Positions 26,624-36,087 are shown, counted from the first letter of the stretch. The stretch is 64,000 nucleotides of DNA from Bacillota bacterium (GCA_023397655.1 JAEWTW010000010.1:62001-126000); one strand, 5' to 3'. The notes: generated by a model from the sequence alone, not told the origin. Made by a program: numbers and translations.

Positions 26624-27472
26624 ATGAATTATCCGGGGACGAATGAACCAAGACGCCGATATCGGCTCAATGGCAAGAAGCTGGCTGCGACGTTTGTGAT
26701 GCTGGCCTTTATCGTGGCAGTGGCCGTCGTGGCAGTAATGGCGCTGAAACACGCATCGGATGTGGAGCTCGCGTCAGCGGGCGGCGATATTGTGGCAACA
26801 CAGGGCAACACACTTTCAGTGGTGACGATAACAGCGGCGCCTGAAAAGCCGACGGCGACAAACGCGGCGGCCGTGCAGACGCCGGGAGCAGTGGGGACGG
26901 GCGTGCTGTCGGGCCGCGTCATCGTGGTGGACGCCGGGCACGGCGGGTTTGATCCGGGCGCGGTGGGCGTTACGGGCGTACACGAGTGTGACATCAATCT
27001 TGCCGTAGCACGGTTTCTCAAGACAGAACTGGAGTCATGCAGCGCACAGGTGATCATGACGCGGGAAGAGGATGTGGGGCTGGGAACAACGCAGAATGAA
27101 AGCCTTCAGGAACGCCGGCGAATTATTGAGCAGAGCGGCTCGGATATCGTCATCAGCGTTCACATGAACAACTATAAGCAAGACCCGTCCGTGAACGGTC
27201 CGCTGGTGTTGTTTATGTCCGGGTCTGAGAAGGGCAAGTCGCTCGCGGAATCCGTACAGGACAGACTGAACGATGAATTGGATGCGGACGGTACGTCACG
27301 AGGTGAAACAAAGCTTTATATACTCAAGAGCGGCAACCAGCCCTGTGTGCTGGTGGAGTGCGGGTATCTGAGCAACGAGGAAGAGGAGCGCAAGCTGCAG
27401 CAGCCGGATTATCAGAAAAAGATTGCCAAAGCCATATGTGACGGCGCGTCAGCATTTTTATCAGGAGAATGA
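26624..27472 (+). CDS. N-acetylmuramoyl-L-alanine amidase (Amidase_3)
   Basis: 282 residues. ATG 26624 is preceded by GGGGG; the earlier in-frame start at 26525 adds unlikely sequence. The N terminus is basic with one membrane helix (about residues 20-41), which leaves the enzyme outside the cell as an anchored protein. A Thr/Ala/Pro linker follows. The catalytic domain starts VIVVDAGHGGFDPG. Zinc ligands are His in DAGHGG, Glu in VHECDINLA and His in SVHMNNY; the catalytic Glu is in LVECGYLSN. It cleaves the amide between MurNAc and the stem peptide. It is coupled by overlap to the transporter operon downstream. Confidence 0.92.
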   Translation: MNYPGTNEPRRRYRLNGKKLAATFVMLAFIVAVAVVAVMALKHASDVELASAGGDIVATQGNTLSVVTITAAPEKPTATNAAAVQTPGAVGTGVLSGRVIVVDAGHGGFDPGAVGVTGVHECDINLAVARFLKTELESCSAQVIMTREEDVGLGTTQNESLQERRRIIEQSGSDIVISVHMNNYKQDPSVNGPLVLFMSGSEKGKSLAESVQDRLNDELDADGTSRGETKLYILKSGNQPCVLVECGYLSNEEEERKLQQPDYQKKIAKAICDGASAFLSGE

Positions 27473-28251
27473 CGGGAACAGGCATGAGAACACACGCCAT
27501 ATCATCAGATATTAAGCGGGCGCTGACCGGGCGTGGGTTCCTTGTCGGCGTGGTTGGCATGGTGATGGTCATCGGCCTGTCGCAGATGGAGAGCATCATA
27601 CAGGCAGCGCGCAGCACAACGCCGCTGCAGAACGGTTATCACGCGCAGCTGATACTGACGGCGCTGTCCGCAGACTGGGTGACGCTGGCGATACCGATAC
27701 TGTGCAGCCTGCCGTTTACTGCCGCGTTTGTGGACGACGTGAAGAGTGGCTACATCAAGCCGTATCTGCACCGCGCTGGAATGAAACGGTATATCCGCGG
27801 CAAGCTGACGGCGTGCGGTCTGTCGGGCGGGCTGGTGCTGCTGTTTGGTATCCTCATCGCCTATGGGCTTGCGGCACTGATTTTTTCGCCTGCGGAGCTG
27901 GCACTGGCAAAGGAGGAAACCGCGCAGCCTTATCTTGCAAAGGTGTTGCTGGCTTCCTTTACGCTGTTTCTTTCGGGCGCGCTGTGGTCGCTCGTCGGGT
28001 TTACGTTCGCGGCCCTCACCATGAGCAAATATATGGCGTATGCCTCGCCGTTCATCATCTACTATGTACTTATCATATTGCATGAGCGCTACTTCGAGAA
28101 GCTGTATGTGTTGTACCCCAAGGAGTGGCTGTTTCCATCAGATTTTTGGGTAATGGGCAGTTTTGGCGTGATGCTGCTGCTCGCGGAGCTGATCGGCATC
28201 GTGGCGCTGGCTTTTGCCGTCGCGGCCAAAAGGAGGCTTGCCCATGTCTAA
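27469..28251 (+). CDS. ABC-2-like permease A
   Basis: 260 residues with about six hydrophobic segments (near 22-40, 60-80, 105-130, 155-180, 185-205, 225-255). ATG 27469 overlaps the amidase stop; ATG 27484 is an alternative, and both ribosome sites are weak. It has no recognisable binding motif. It pairs with the next permease and the ATPase at 29143, the usual make-up of an ABC-2 exporter. Substrate unknown. Confidence 0.75.
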   Translation: MTGTGMRTHAISSDIKRALTGRGFLVGVVGMVMVIGLSQMESIIQAARSTTPLQNGYHAQLILTALSADWVTLAIPILCSLPFTAAFVDDVKSGYIKPYLHRAGMKRYIRGKLTACGLSGGLVLLFGILIAYGLAALIFSPAELALAKEETAQPYLAKVLLASFTLFLSGALWSLVGFTFAALTMSKYMAYASPFIIYYVLIILHERYFEKLYVLYPKEWLFPSDFWVMGSFGVMLLLAELIGIVALAFAVAAKRRLAHV

Positions 28252-29146
28252 ATTACGGCAGACAGGATCGGTGGCGGCCTATAATTTCAGGCAGTGGCGG
28301 GGAAGCCCGCGTGTGATCATCACGTTTGCGCTGGCATTTATATTGTGTTTTTTGCTGTCCGACAAGGCCGTGCGCTTTGCAAAGGAATATCAGACAACGA
28401 TGCAGATTGTGGAGGCGTTCGTGTGGACGTTCGGCGACGCCAACTCCATACTGCTGTCGTCGCTGCTGCTGGTGCTGCTGTTCGCGGACATGCCTTTCCT
28501 ATCACCCGGTACACCGTATTACCTGCTGCGCATCGACCGCAAGACATGGCTGGGGGGGCAGGCGCTGTACATTGCGGCGGCAACCTTCATCTACATGGCG
28601 TTTATACTCGCGGCAACGGCCCTCATCTGCATGGGGCAATCGTTCATCGGCAACATGTGGAGCGAGACAGCGGCGATACTCGGTTATTCGGGCGCGGGCA
28701 AGGCGGTGGCGCTGCCGGCGCTGGTGAAAACGCTGGAGATGAGCACACCGTACGAGTGCATGGCGACGATATTCCTGCTCATGCTGCTGTACGCGCTGCT
28801 GATGGCGTTCCTGATGCTGACGTTCAACATCCGCAAAGGACAGCTCGCAGGCGTGGTCAGTGTGTTCGCGTTCAGCCTGTACGGCTTCCTCTTGAACCCG
28901 GAGCTGTTTAAGACGATATTTCAGCTGCCGGATGAGCTGATGTATAAGGCCAATGTGGCGGTGGGGTGGCTCTCGCCGCTCAACCATGCCACATATCATA
29001 TGCACAACTTTGGTTACGACCTGCTGCCGCGCCTATGGCAGACGTATGCGATATTCGGCGTGCTGATACTGCTGTGCTTCTTTTGGGCACTGCGTTCGGT
29101 GAAAAAGTATAACTTCAGCTTTGGCGGAACGGAGGGCGGATTATGA
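28244..29146 (+). CDS. ABC-2-like permease B
   Basis: 300 residues. ATG 28244 lies 9 nt after GGAGG (28231-28235) and overlaps the previous gene by 8 nt. About six membrane segments. A Pro/Tyr-rich loop near residue 85 (PFLSPGTPYYLLRIDR) follows the second one. Its stop overlaps the ATPase start (ATGA). Probably forms the membrane channel with permease A. Function not known. Confidence 0.75.
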   Translation: MSKLRQTGSVAAYNFRQWRGSPRVIITFALAFILCFLLSDKAVRFAKEYQTTMQIVEAFVWTFGDANSILLSSLLLVLLFADMPFLSPGTPYYLLRIDRKTWLGGQALYIAAATFIYMAFILAATALICMGQSFIGNMWSETAAILGYSGAGKAVALPALVKTLEMSTPYECMATIFLLMLLYALLMAFLMLTFNIRKGQLAGVVSVFAFSLYGFLLNPELFKTIFQLPDELMYKANVAVGWLSPLNHATYHMHNFGYDLLPRLWQTYAIFGVLILLCFFWALRSVKKYNFSFGGTEGGL

Positions 29147-29784
29147 GCGCGGCCATCAGCGTACAGAATGTGAGCAAGCGGTTCGGCGAGGAAACGGTGC
29201 TGACGGACGTGAGCCACGAGTTTGAGGAAGGCAAAATTCACGGCATCGTGGGCAACAACGGCAGCGGCAAGACGGTGCTGATGAAGTGCATCTGCGGCTT
29301 TCTGGTGCCCACAAAAGGAAAGATATTTGTGAACGGCAAACAGGTGGGCAAGGACTGCGATTTTCCGCAGGACATCGGCATCATCATCGAGACGCCGGGC
29401 TTTCTGCCGGGGCTGACGGGCGTGAAGAACCTGCAGGTGCTGGCGTCGCTCAAGCGCCGCATCGGCGACAAGGTGATACGGGATACCATCCGGCGCGTGG
29501 GGCTGGACCCCGGCATGAAAAAGCCGGTGGGTAAGTATTCGCTGGGCATGCGGCAGCGTCTGGGCATTGCGCAGGCCATCATGGAAAACCCGTCGCTGCT
29601 GATACTGGACGAACCGCTGAACGGTCTGGACAAGCTGGGCGTAAAGGATATGCGTGAGCTCATCAAGGGGCTGCGCGAGCAGGGCAAGTCCATTCTCCTC
29701 GCCAGCCACAATCAGGGCGACATCGACGAACTGTGCGACACCGTCTGCGAGATGGACGCCGGTGTACTGACGGTGGTGAGATAA
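29143..29784 (+). CDS. ABC transporter ATPase (ABC-2 type)
   Basis: 213 residues, a single nucleotide-binding domain. Walker A GNNGSGKT, Q loop replaced by an IIIETPGFLPGLTG segment, signature YSLGMRQRLGIAQA, Walker B LLILDEPLNGLD and H loop LASHNQGD. All catalytic residues are present, so it should power the two permeases upstream. It is short at the C terminus for an ABC-2 ATPase. It overlaps the degenerate ATPase downstream by 1 nt. Confidence 0.9.
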   Translation: MSAAISVQNVSKRFGEETVLTDVSHEFEEGKIHGIVGNNGSGKTVLMKCICGFLVPTKGKIFVNGKQVGKDCDFPQDIGIIIETPGFLPGLTGVKNLQVLASLKRRIGDKVIRDTIRRVGLDPGMKKPVGKYSLGMRQRLGIAQAIMENPSLLILDEPLNGLDKLGVKDMRELIKGLREQGKSILLASHNQGDIDELCDTVCEMDAGVLTVVR

Positions 29785-30458
29785 TGAAAGATATTATCAG
29801 GTTAAGCAACGTGGCAAGGATAGAAGAAGGAAACCGGCGTGTGCTGAACGGCGTGAACCTCACTGTGGTGGAAGGTGAACGCGTCACAGTATGCGGCCCG
29901 CCCGGCAGCGGCAAGGACGCGCTGACACGCCTCATCGCCGGTATGGATAGGCCGAGCACAGGCGAGGTGTGTATATTGGACAAAGCTGTGCATGACATGG
30001 ATGATAAGACGGCGGCGCGCTTCCGCAGTAAGTATATCGGCGTGGTGCAGCGGGATAACGGCTTCATCAGCCGCATGACGGTGCTGGAGAATGCGGCGCT
30101 GCCGCTTGTGATACAGGGGGTACCGCGGGCAAAGAGAATGCGTATGGCGATGGAGCAGCTGAAGAACTTAGGGGTGCAGCACATCGCGCATGCGAGGCCA
30201 TCCCAGCTGACCGCGTATGAGGCTCGGATGGCTGCCGTGGCGCGGGCGCTGGCCGCTCAGCCAAAGCTGCTGCTGCTGTACGAACCGGCAGCTGGTCTGT
30301 CCGAGGGCGACGCCGACCGGGCCGCGGGCATGCTGCACGCCGTGTGCCGATATGGGGATTTTACCGTCGTGTGCCTTACGGCGGACGAGACGTCCGCGCT
30401 TTGCCCCGACAGGCTTATCCGCATCACCCGGGGAACCATACAGGAGGACAACACATGA
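29784..30458 (+). CDS. LolD/MacB-like ABC ATPase with degenerate active site
   Basis: 224 residues. ATG 29784 overlaps the preceding stop (TAATG). The fold is LolD/MacB-like with a good core (IAGMDRPSTGEV, RSKYIGVVQRDNGFI). Key residues are altered: Walker A GPPGSGKD has Asp where Ser/Thr binds magnesium; the LSGGQ signature is QLTAYEARMA; Walker B is LLLLYEP, with Tyr for Asp; the switch is CLTADE with no His. It is therefore probably a poor or inactive ATPase, perhaps a regulatory half of a dimer, or it is decaying. It lies just before an exported protein and an FtsX-like permease, the usual partners of MacB-type ATPases. Confidence 0.85.
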   Translation: MKDIIRLSNVARIEEGNRRVLNGVNLTVVEGERVTVCGPPGSGKDALTRLIAGMDRPSTGEVCILDKAVHDMDDKTAARFRSKYIGVVQRDNGFISRMTVLENAALPLVIQGVPRAKRMRMAMEQLKNLGVQHIAHARPSQLTAYEARMAAVARALAAQPKLLLLYEPAAGLSEGDADRAAGMLHAVCRYGDFTVVCLTADETSALCPDRLIRITRGTIQEDNT

Positions 30459-31876
30459 AGAAAGCATATATGCTGCTGGCGTTGCTGCTGGCTGTGGCTC
30501 CAATAAATGCTCTGGCAGAGGGAGAAACACCCGCAGCCACGCCGTTGGAAACGGGCGTCGCGGAGACAGTGGTATTTTCCATTGATAATACCAACGTCTA
30601 TGACGGCATGAGCAAGCCCTATAAGGACGGATATACGCCTGCGGTCAAGGACGGCACGGCCACCATTGTGCTGCCGCTGTTGGCCAGCGGTACGATCAAG
30701 GATGATTCCATTACGGCCACGCCGGGGTTGGGGGAACCCTCTTCTTCACCCTTTAAATACAGCAACTATCAGAAGACGGTGCTTCGGGCAGATAATACGG
30801 TAGCGGGGGGGCGCACGGTTTCTGGTTATCTGGTGCGGTTTGATCTGCCGCTGGCTTCGGGCCGTTTCAACGGCGTGTATCCTATGACCGTGGATGTTGC
30901 GGCGCAAACCACGGACGGCACTCCGGTGCAGCAGACGTTTACGGCTTATGTCACCGTGACTGACGGTAAGGACCCGAATGCGGCACAGCCCACGCCCAAA
31001 CCCGAAACGCCGTCCTCGCAGCCCAAGATCATTGTCAGCGGCTTCAGTGTAAACCCGGCATCCGTGACGGCAGGGGAAGGCTTTACCGCGACGATTACGC
31101 TGGAGAACACCAGCGAGAAGAAGACTGTGCAGAACATGGCAGTGACCGTGACTTGCGACTGCCCGAACTTTTCGTTTTTGGGTGACAGCAATACGATATA
31201 CGTAGGCAAGCTGGCCAAGGGCGACACGACTCAGCTTACCCTGAGGTACAATACCGATCTCAAAACGCCGGCCGGACGTTACAGCATCAGCCTGGCGATG
31301 GAGTACGACAACAGTGACGCGATGACGCTGTCCTCAACGGGAACTGTGCCGGTGATGGTGGTCCAGCCGCTGCGTGTGGAGCTGGAAGCACCCACGATAC
31401 CCGAACAGGCCAACGCGGGCGATACGATGCCGCTCTCCTTTCAGGTGATGAATATGGGGCGCGGCCCGGTGTATAACGTGCGCGTGACGCTGGAAGCTGC
31501 GGGACTCATACCTTCCGGTTCGGCGTTCATCGGCAACATGGAGGCGGGAACCGCGGCAACAGCGGATATGAACGTGTTCGTGGGTACCAAAAGCATGACG
31601 GAGGGTTATGAAGGCGACGACAAATACGGCTACACGTCCGGAAAAATCACGCTGGTCTACGAGGACGAGGATGGTCAGGCGTATACGGCGGAGACGGAAT
31701 TCTCCACCACCATTGAGCCGCCGGTGATCACTGCATCATCCGATACTGTGGAGGAAGAGCCGGAGACGGCAAGTCAGTGGTGGATATCGCTGCTGATCGG
31801 CGGCGTGGTGATTGCTGCTTTGGCTGTGGCACTGGTGCTGCGTGCACGGAAGGGCAGGCGGAATGAGGATTTCTGA
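30455..31876 (+). CDS. Exported CARDB/NEW3-like protein, C-terminal anchor
   Basis: 473 residues. ATG 30455 overlaps the ATPase stop. Signal peptide about 1-22 (cleavage after NALA). The middle has two beta-rich repeats of the CARDB/NEW3 kind (for example TAGEGFTATITLENTSEK and ANAGDTMPLSFQVMNMGRGP), joined by a Thr/Pro/Lys linker. A membrane helix (about 446-466) precedes a short basic tail. The protein would project from the outer membrane face. With the FtsX-like permease downstream it may form an adaptor or substrate-binding part of a MacB-like transporter. The assignment is by pattern only. Confidence 0.7.
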   Translation: MKKAYMLLALLLAVAPINALAEGETPAATPLETGVAETVVFSIDNTNVYDGMSKPYKDGYTPAVKDGTATIVLPLLASGTIKDDSITATPGLGEPSSSPFKYSNYQKTVLRADNTVAGGRTVSGYLVRFDLPLASGRFNGVYPMTVDVAAQTTDGTPVQQTFTAYVTVTDGKDPNAAQPTPKPETPSSQPKIIVSGFSVNPASVTAGEGFTATITLENTSEKKTVQNMAVTVTCDCPNFSFLGDSNTIYVGKLAKGDTTQLTLRYNTDLKTPAGRYSISLAMEYDNSDAMTLSSTGTVPVMVVQPLRVELEAPTIPEQANAGDTMPLSFQVMNMGRGPVYNVRVTLEAAGLIPSGSAFIGNMEAGTAATADMNVFVGTKSMTEGYEGDDKYGYTSGKITLVYEDEDGQAYTAETEFSTTIEPPVITASSDTVEEEPETASQWWISLLIGGVVIAALAVALVLRARKGRRNEDF

Positions 31877-33005
31877 CCGGCTGGTGCTGGCTGCGAAGGG
31901 GCTGCAGGGCCGCTGGGCATTACTGCCCGCCGCCGGTATGGCGATTGCGGCCTTTTGCCTGTGCTTCGCGGGCGCGGTGCTGGTGTCGGTACAGCTGGAA
32001 AAGGCGGAGCCTTATGAGCTGAGCGTTACGGCGGAGGCGCTGGACGACAGTGATACCCAAGCGATGGGCGCGCTGGAGGACGTGATGGCGGCGACGGCGC
32101 TGCTTGATGTACCGGCAGTGGTGACAGCAAACGAATATGCCGCACCGTTCACGCTGACGGGGATTGAGGCGTCCTATTTCAGAGAAGAATTTGCGCTGGG
32201 AACAAAGTTTCCAGACAGCGGCGTAATGCCGTACATCGTGCTGAACAAGGCTGCGCTGAAAACGTTTGAGAAGGACATGGGCGCTGATGTGCTGTACGGC
32301 GGGGATAGGGAAGGCGAAGCGTCAGACGGCATTCCCGAAGTGGACTGGCTGAACGCAAACGTCACCGTGCAGATGGGCGAAGGCAAGCCTGTGGTAGCAC
32401 GCATCTGCGGCGTACTGGACGGTGATGCAGACGAGCAGGAGAGCGCCGCGTATATCAGCCTATCGGCGGCAAAGGCGCTGCTGCAGGGTCAAGGCCAGAT
32501 TCCGGTATATACGGCTGTGCAGGTACGCATCACCAACATAGGCGCTGCTGAGGCAGTATCGCGGGAGATATCCAGGCTGGGCTATGCCGTATCAAACAGC
32601 AACGCGGAGCTGCAGGCCAAGTGGGACGGCGAGATGAAGGAGATGGCATATCTCATCGTGGTCGGTGCATTCGGCCTGCTATGCAGCGCAGTGCTGCTGG
32701 CGGCGTGGCGGCGCATTTCAACGCTGCAGGATGCGGGCGCGTACGCCGCGCTTGTGTGGATGGGTTTGCGCCGTGGGGATATCCGCACATTGTTCACGCT
32801 GCAGTCGCTGATGATTTCCGTAACCGGCGCGGCAATTGGGATACTGGTAAGCCTGATGCTGCCGTCGTTTTTGTCAGCGGGGGAAACCGTCGAGACGATC
32901 TTTCTGCTGACCGTGCCGGTTGGCGTGGTATTGGTAAGCGCCGGCATTTGTGTGTTGTTTGGTGCAGCAATGGGACTGATTCAACAAGTGAAAAAGCAAT
33001 CCTAA
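31863..33005 (+). CDS. FtsX/MacB-like permease
   Basis: 380 residues, ATG 31863 overlapping the previous gene by 14 nt. One helix near 16-40, a large extracellular region of about 210 residues, then three helices near 262-285, 310-335 and 345-370. This is the FtsX/MacB layout with one extracellular MacB_PCD-like domain. It is the last gene of the operon. Partner ATPase is most likely the degenerate one at 29784, or the intact one at 29143. Function unknown. Confidence 0.8.
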   Translation: MRISDRLVLAAKGLQGRWALLPAAGMAIAAFCLCFAGAVLVSVQLEKAEPYELSVTAEALDDSDTQAMGALEDVMAATALLDVPAVVTANEYAAPFTLTGIEASYFREEFALGTKFPDSGVMPYIVLNKAALKTFEKDMGADVLYGGDREGEASDGIPEVDWLNANVTVQMGEGKPVVARICGVLDGDADEQESAAYISLSAAKALLQGQGQIPVYTAVQVRITNIGAAEAVSREISRLGYAVSNSNAELQAKWDGEMKEMAYLIVVGAFGLLCSAVLLAAWRRISTLQDAGAYAALVWMGLRRGDIRTLFTLQSLMISVTGAAIGILVSLMLPSFLSAGETVETIFLLTVPVGVVLVSAGICVLFGAAMGLIQQVKKQS

Positions 33006-33059
33006 GCTTCGGATTGAGCATAAAAAATATCTATGCTATTTTAATTCGGTATAAACGAG

Positions 33060-33098
33060 AATCCGAACCCCTTACCATTTGGTTTGAGGTTCGGATTT
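33060..33098 (+). terminator. Stem-loop after transporter operon
   Basis: Perfect 10-bp stem AATCCGAACC (33060-33069) / GGTTCGGATT (33088-33097) with an 18-nt loop, followed by a short T-rich stretch. Likely terminator, though the T run is weak. Confidence 0.6.
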
Positions 33099-33505
33099 GT
33101 TATATCCGGCGGAGAGAGAAGCCGCCGAATTCCAGCACTTGAATGTAGACAGGCATGGAGAAGAGGTAGTTTAGTCTAAAATTTTTGAAAATTGATCACT
33201 TCAAGTCTTGGTTTTTAACTTAGGCATCACCGCAGAAATTAACTATTTCACGCTACGGACATTAACGAATTCCGCAAAAGAATACGGTTAGTGGAAACTT
33301 AGCCATTACAGGAATCCATAAGGTGACAGACAAGGTCTATCAGGCTGATAGAGACTCGCCAGCGTGAATCATATCATTTTTGCGTTCTGTTCTTGTTGAA
33401 TTCTTTAGCCATGATTATAAGTTGGGGATCCAAAAGGCTTTCAGGATCTGATTCAACTTATTAGCGAAAATGTATTTAAATAAGTTTCACATTTATTTTA
33501 TCATT
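33099..33505. other. AT-rich gap with possible coding remnant
   Basis: No intact gene. On the plus strand two neighbouring frames around 33205-33370 read like protein: one has GITAEINYFTLRTLTNSAKEY, the next frame continues SGNLAITGIHKVTDKVYQAD. This suggests a frameshifted, unrecognised remnant, with low certainty. Composition drops sharply from the GC-rich genes to the left. Confidence 0.3.
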
Positions 33506-33509
33506 ATAT

Positions 33510-33563
33510 CTTAAAAAATTCAAAAAATTAGTAAAGACCAATTCATTGTTTAAAGGCTATTAT
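33510..33563 (+). promoter_or_regulatory. AAAGAC-type promoter before SMP-30 gene
   Basis: CTTAAA (33510-33515), AAAGAC (33533-33538) in the -35 place, 19 bp, TATTAT (33558-33563). One of five promoters with this layout in the island. Confidence 0.6.
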
Positions 33564-33618
33564 TAGATATAAACCTTATTCATTCATCATTATATAAAAA
33601 TCAATGGAGGTAATAGAT

Positions 33619-34614
33619 ATGCAAACCCCAAAGCTTTTTACATTACTGCCGCAGGAATATATTGCGACGCCTGACGGAATGGCTATTAGCAAAGACGGCG
33701 ATCTTATTCTGGCATGTCCCAACTTTGCAGATCTGTCCTATCCGGGCTGTCTGGTCAGGATAGACAAGAGTAAGAACATATCAAAGTGGTTGGATGTGCC
33801 GGTGGAAGAGGAGTCGGGATCCTCTCGTCCTATGGGCATCGAATTTGGCCCCGATGGTGACGTTTACGTTTGCGACAACGTCAGCTGGACGGATAGACCG
33901 GAGCTGCAGTACAAAGGCAGGATACTCAGGATTCGTATGGACGGCGATAAGCTGGTTAAGTTTACTGTGGTGGCCAGAGGTGTTGAGCATCCGAATGGTA
34001 TCCGTATCAAAGGCGATTATTTGTATTTTACCAACAGCATGATGACTAAAGTGAAGCATGAGTCCGGGCTTATGGTTAGCTCTGTATACCGCTTTCGCCT
34101 TGATGATGAGAACGTACTGGTTAACAATACGCTTGAGGATGAAAGCCTGATTGCCACTTTTGTGACGCGAAATCCTATCTGTCAATACGGTGCGGATGGG
34201 ATAGAGTTTGACAACGACGGCAACCTTTACGTGGGCAATTTCGGTGATGGAGAGATCAACAAGATCACCTTCAACAGCGAGGGAAACGTAGCTTCAAATG
34301 AAGTGTGGGCGAAAGATGAAAACAACATGAAAACAACGGACGGTATGATCTCCGACAAGAAGAGTGCCTTTTATATGGCGGACTTCGGCGCTAACGCCAT
34401 CGTCAAAATAGACTGGGCGGATGCGAAAGTCACGCGTGTTGCACAAAGCCCGGATTGTGACGGTTTTGACGGCGGTTTAGACCAGCCCGGTGAGCCCGTC
34501 ATCTGGCAAGGGAAAATAATTGTCTCCTGCTTCGATACGGTCGTCGATCATCCGTATTTCAACAATTCCGCCCATGAAATTCCTTGCACCATGTCAGAGC
34601 TTGAGCTGGAATAG
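33619..34614 (+). CDS. SMP-30/gluconolactonase-like sugar lactonase
   Basis: 331 residues. ATG 33619 follows GGAGGT (33606-33611); the ATG at 33604 lies in front of the ribosome site. No signal peptide, so cytoplasmic. Six-bladed propeller pattern with repeated G-D-hydrophobic strands: DGMAISKDGDLILA, GIEFGPDGDVYVCDNVSW, HPNGIRIKGDYLYFTNS, GADGIEFDNDGNLYVGNFGDGEI. Such enzymes hydrolyse aldonolactones in a metal-dependent manner. It fits downstream of a sugar-oxidising dehydrogenase such as those in this island. A terminator follows and it is a single-gene unit. Confidence 0.82.
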   Translation: MQTPKLFTLLPQEYIATPDGMAISKDGDLILACPNFADLSYPGCLVRIDKSKNISKWLDVPVEEESGSSRPMGIEFGPDGDVYVCDNVSWTDRPELQYKGRILRIRMDGDKLVKFTVVARGVEHPNGIRIKGDYLYFTNSMMTKVKHESGLMVSSVYRFRLDDENVLVNNTLEDESLIATFVTRNPICQYGADGIEFDNDGNLYVGNFGDGEINKITFNSEGNVASNEVWAKDENNMKTTDGMISDKKSAFYMADFGANAIVKIDWADAKVTRVAQSPDCDGFDGGLDQPGEPVIWQGKIIVSCFDTVVDHPYFNNSAHEIPCTMSELELE

Positions 34615-34652
34615 CGTATGATGGTCAGAGTCTTCTCAACTTATTTTTTTAA

Positions 34653-34682
34653 ACCCGCTGTGCCCTCTGCGGGTCTTTTTTT
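34653..34682 (+). terminator. Rho-independent terminator
   Basis: Stem ACCCGC (34653-34658) / GCGGGT (34669-34674), then C and eight T. Confidence 0.85.
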
Positions 34683-34839
34683 AGTGAAAAATTTATGCAA
34701 ATGCATGCTCATTCGTTTTTCTTAAAAAACCATAAACCAGATTATTGTAAGCATAAGACAGCAAGCTCACAGAAGCTGATACCATTGGGATGATCACAGG
34801 TGGATTTTTATTCAAGCTTCAAGATTTATTTCAAAATAT

Positions 34840-34892
34840 CTTAAACAAGTTAAACTAAACGTAAAGACGATTTACCGCCTGCGGACTATAGT
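34840..34892 (+). promoter_or_regulatory. AAAGAC-type promoter before first transporter operon
   Basis: CTTAAA (34840-34845), AAAGAC (34863-34868), 18 bp, TATAGT (34887-34892). Matches the other four island promoters. Between the terminator at 34653 and this site nothing else was recognised. Confidence 0.65.
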
Positions 34893-34989
34893 TTAGGCAT
34901 ATTCAGCAACAAACACGCAAATACCCTTAACTAAATTGCATATTCGGTTTACTTGGTCACCAAGTAAATAAATAAAATGGAGGAATAAA

Positions 34990-36087
34990 ATGAGAAAGAA
35001 TCTATTTGTTATGGTGATTTGCTTCGTAATGGTGCTGTCGCTGGCGCTGACCGGCTGCGCAGCACAGCCCGTTGCGGAAGCTCCAGCAGCTGCGGAAGAG
35101 AAACCGGCCACGGAAGCTGCGGAAGCTCCTGCTGCGGCAGAAGCTCCTGCTGCGGCGGAAGAGGTTGCCAGAGTACCGGAATCGGCTGCCGGCGAGTATT
35201 ACATGATTTCGTTCTTTGCGGGTGCCGACTATTTCAAGGGCTGCTTCGCAGGCTTTGAAGCGGCTGCGAAGGAAGCGGGCGTCACGGCCACTTACATGGG
35301 CTCCCAAGGAACAGATGTCAACGCTGAAGTCACGGTGCTTGAGCAGGTTATCGCAAAGAATCCCAAGGGTATCGCGGTGTCCTGCGTAAACGCGGACGCG
35401 CTGAAGGATTCCATCAACAAGGCGATCGACCAGGGTATTCCGGTTGTGACGTATGATGCGGACTCCAAGGATTCCAAACGCTATTCGTTCCTCGGCACAG
35501 GCAACTACTATGCCGGTACGGTGGCAGCCCGTGCGCTGGGCGAGCAGATCGGCGGCAAGGGTGAGGTTGGCGTACTACAAGTGCCCGGCCTTTCGAACCT
35601 GCAGGAGCGTGTTGACGGTTTCACCGATACGCTGGCTGAAGTCTATCCCGAAGTGCAGATTGTGCAGATCGTTAATGGCAATCTGGATCAAACCGAAGGC
35701 GCAAAGGTGACTGCTGGTATGCTTCAGGCGCATCCGAACATCGCGGGTATCTTCGCTTCAGACTCGTCCGCGGGCGTGGGAGCTGCCACTGCTGTAAAGG
35801 AAGCCGGCAAAGCTGGCCAGATCAAGATCATCGCGTTTGATACGGATACCGGAACACTGGATCTGATCAAAGAAGGCGTACTGAGCGGCTCCATTGCGCA
35901 GGGCACCTACAACATGGGATGGTGGAGCTTCCAGATGCTGTTCAATGTCAACGGCGGCTGCGGAAACTTCAACCCGGTCGAGGGCTGGAAAGAGTTCGGC
36001 ATTAATCCGCTTCCGCCTTCTGTGGATACCGGTGTTACGGTTGTGACGGCTGAGAATGTAGACTCTTTCTACATGCCGGCTGAATAA
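34990..36087 (+). CDS. Ribose-type sugar-binding lipoprotein
   Basis: 365 residues; ATG 34990 follows GGAGG. Lipobox LTGC (Cys23) and then a low-complexity tether of EAPAAAEE repeats to about residue 60. The binding domain is of the RbsB/peripla_BP_4 kind: YYMISFFAGADYFKGCFAGFE, VTYDADSKDSKR, FLGTGNYYAGTVAARALGEQI and IIAFDTDTGTLDLIKEG. It would deliver a pentose or similar sugar to the ATPase and permease that follow. Start of an operon reaching at least the dehydrogenase at 38757 and probably the isomerase at 40564. Confidence 0.9.
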   Translation: MRKNLFVMVICFVMVLSLALTGCAAQPVAEAPAAAEEKPATEAAEAPAAAEAPAAAEEVARVPESAAGEYYMISFFAGADYFKGCFAGFEAAAKEAGVTATYMGSQGTDVNAEVTVLEQVIAKNPKGIAVSCVNADALKDSINKAIDQGIPVVTYDADSKDSKRYSFLGTGNYYAGTVAARALGEQIGGKGEVGVLQVPGLSNLQERVDGFTDTLAEVYPEVQIVQIVNGNLDQTEGAKVTAGMLQAHPNIAGIFASDSSAGVGAATAVKEAGKAGQIKIIAFDTDTGTLDLIKEGVLSGSIAQGTYNMGWWSFQMLFNVNGGCGNFNPVEGWKEFGINPLPPSVDTGVTVVTAENVDSFYMPAE

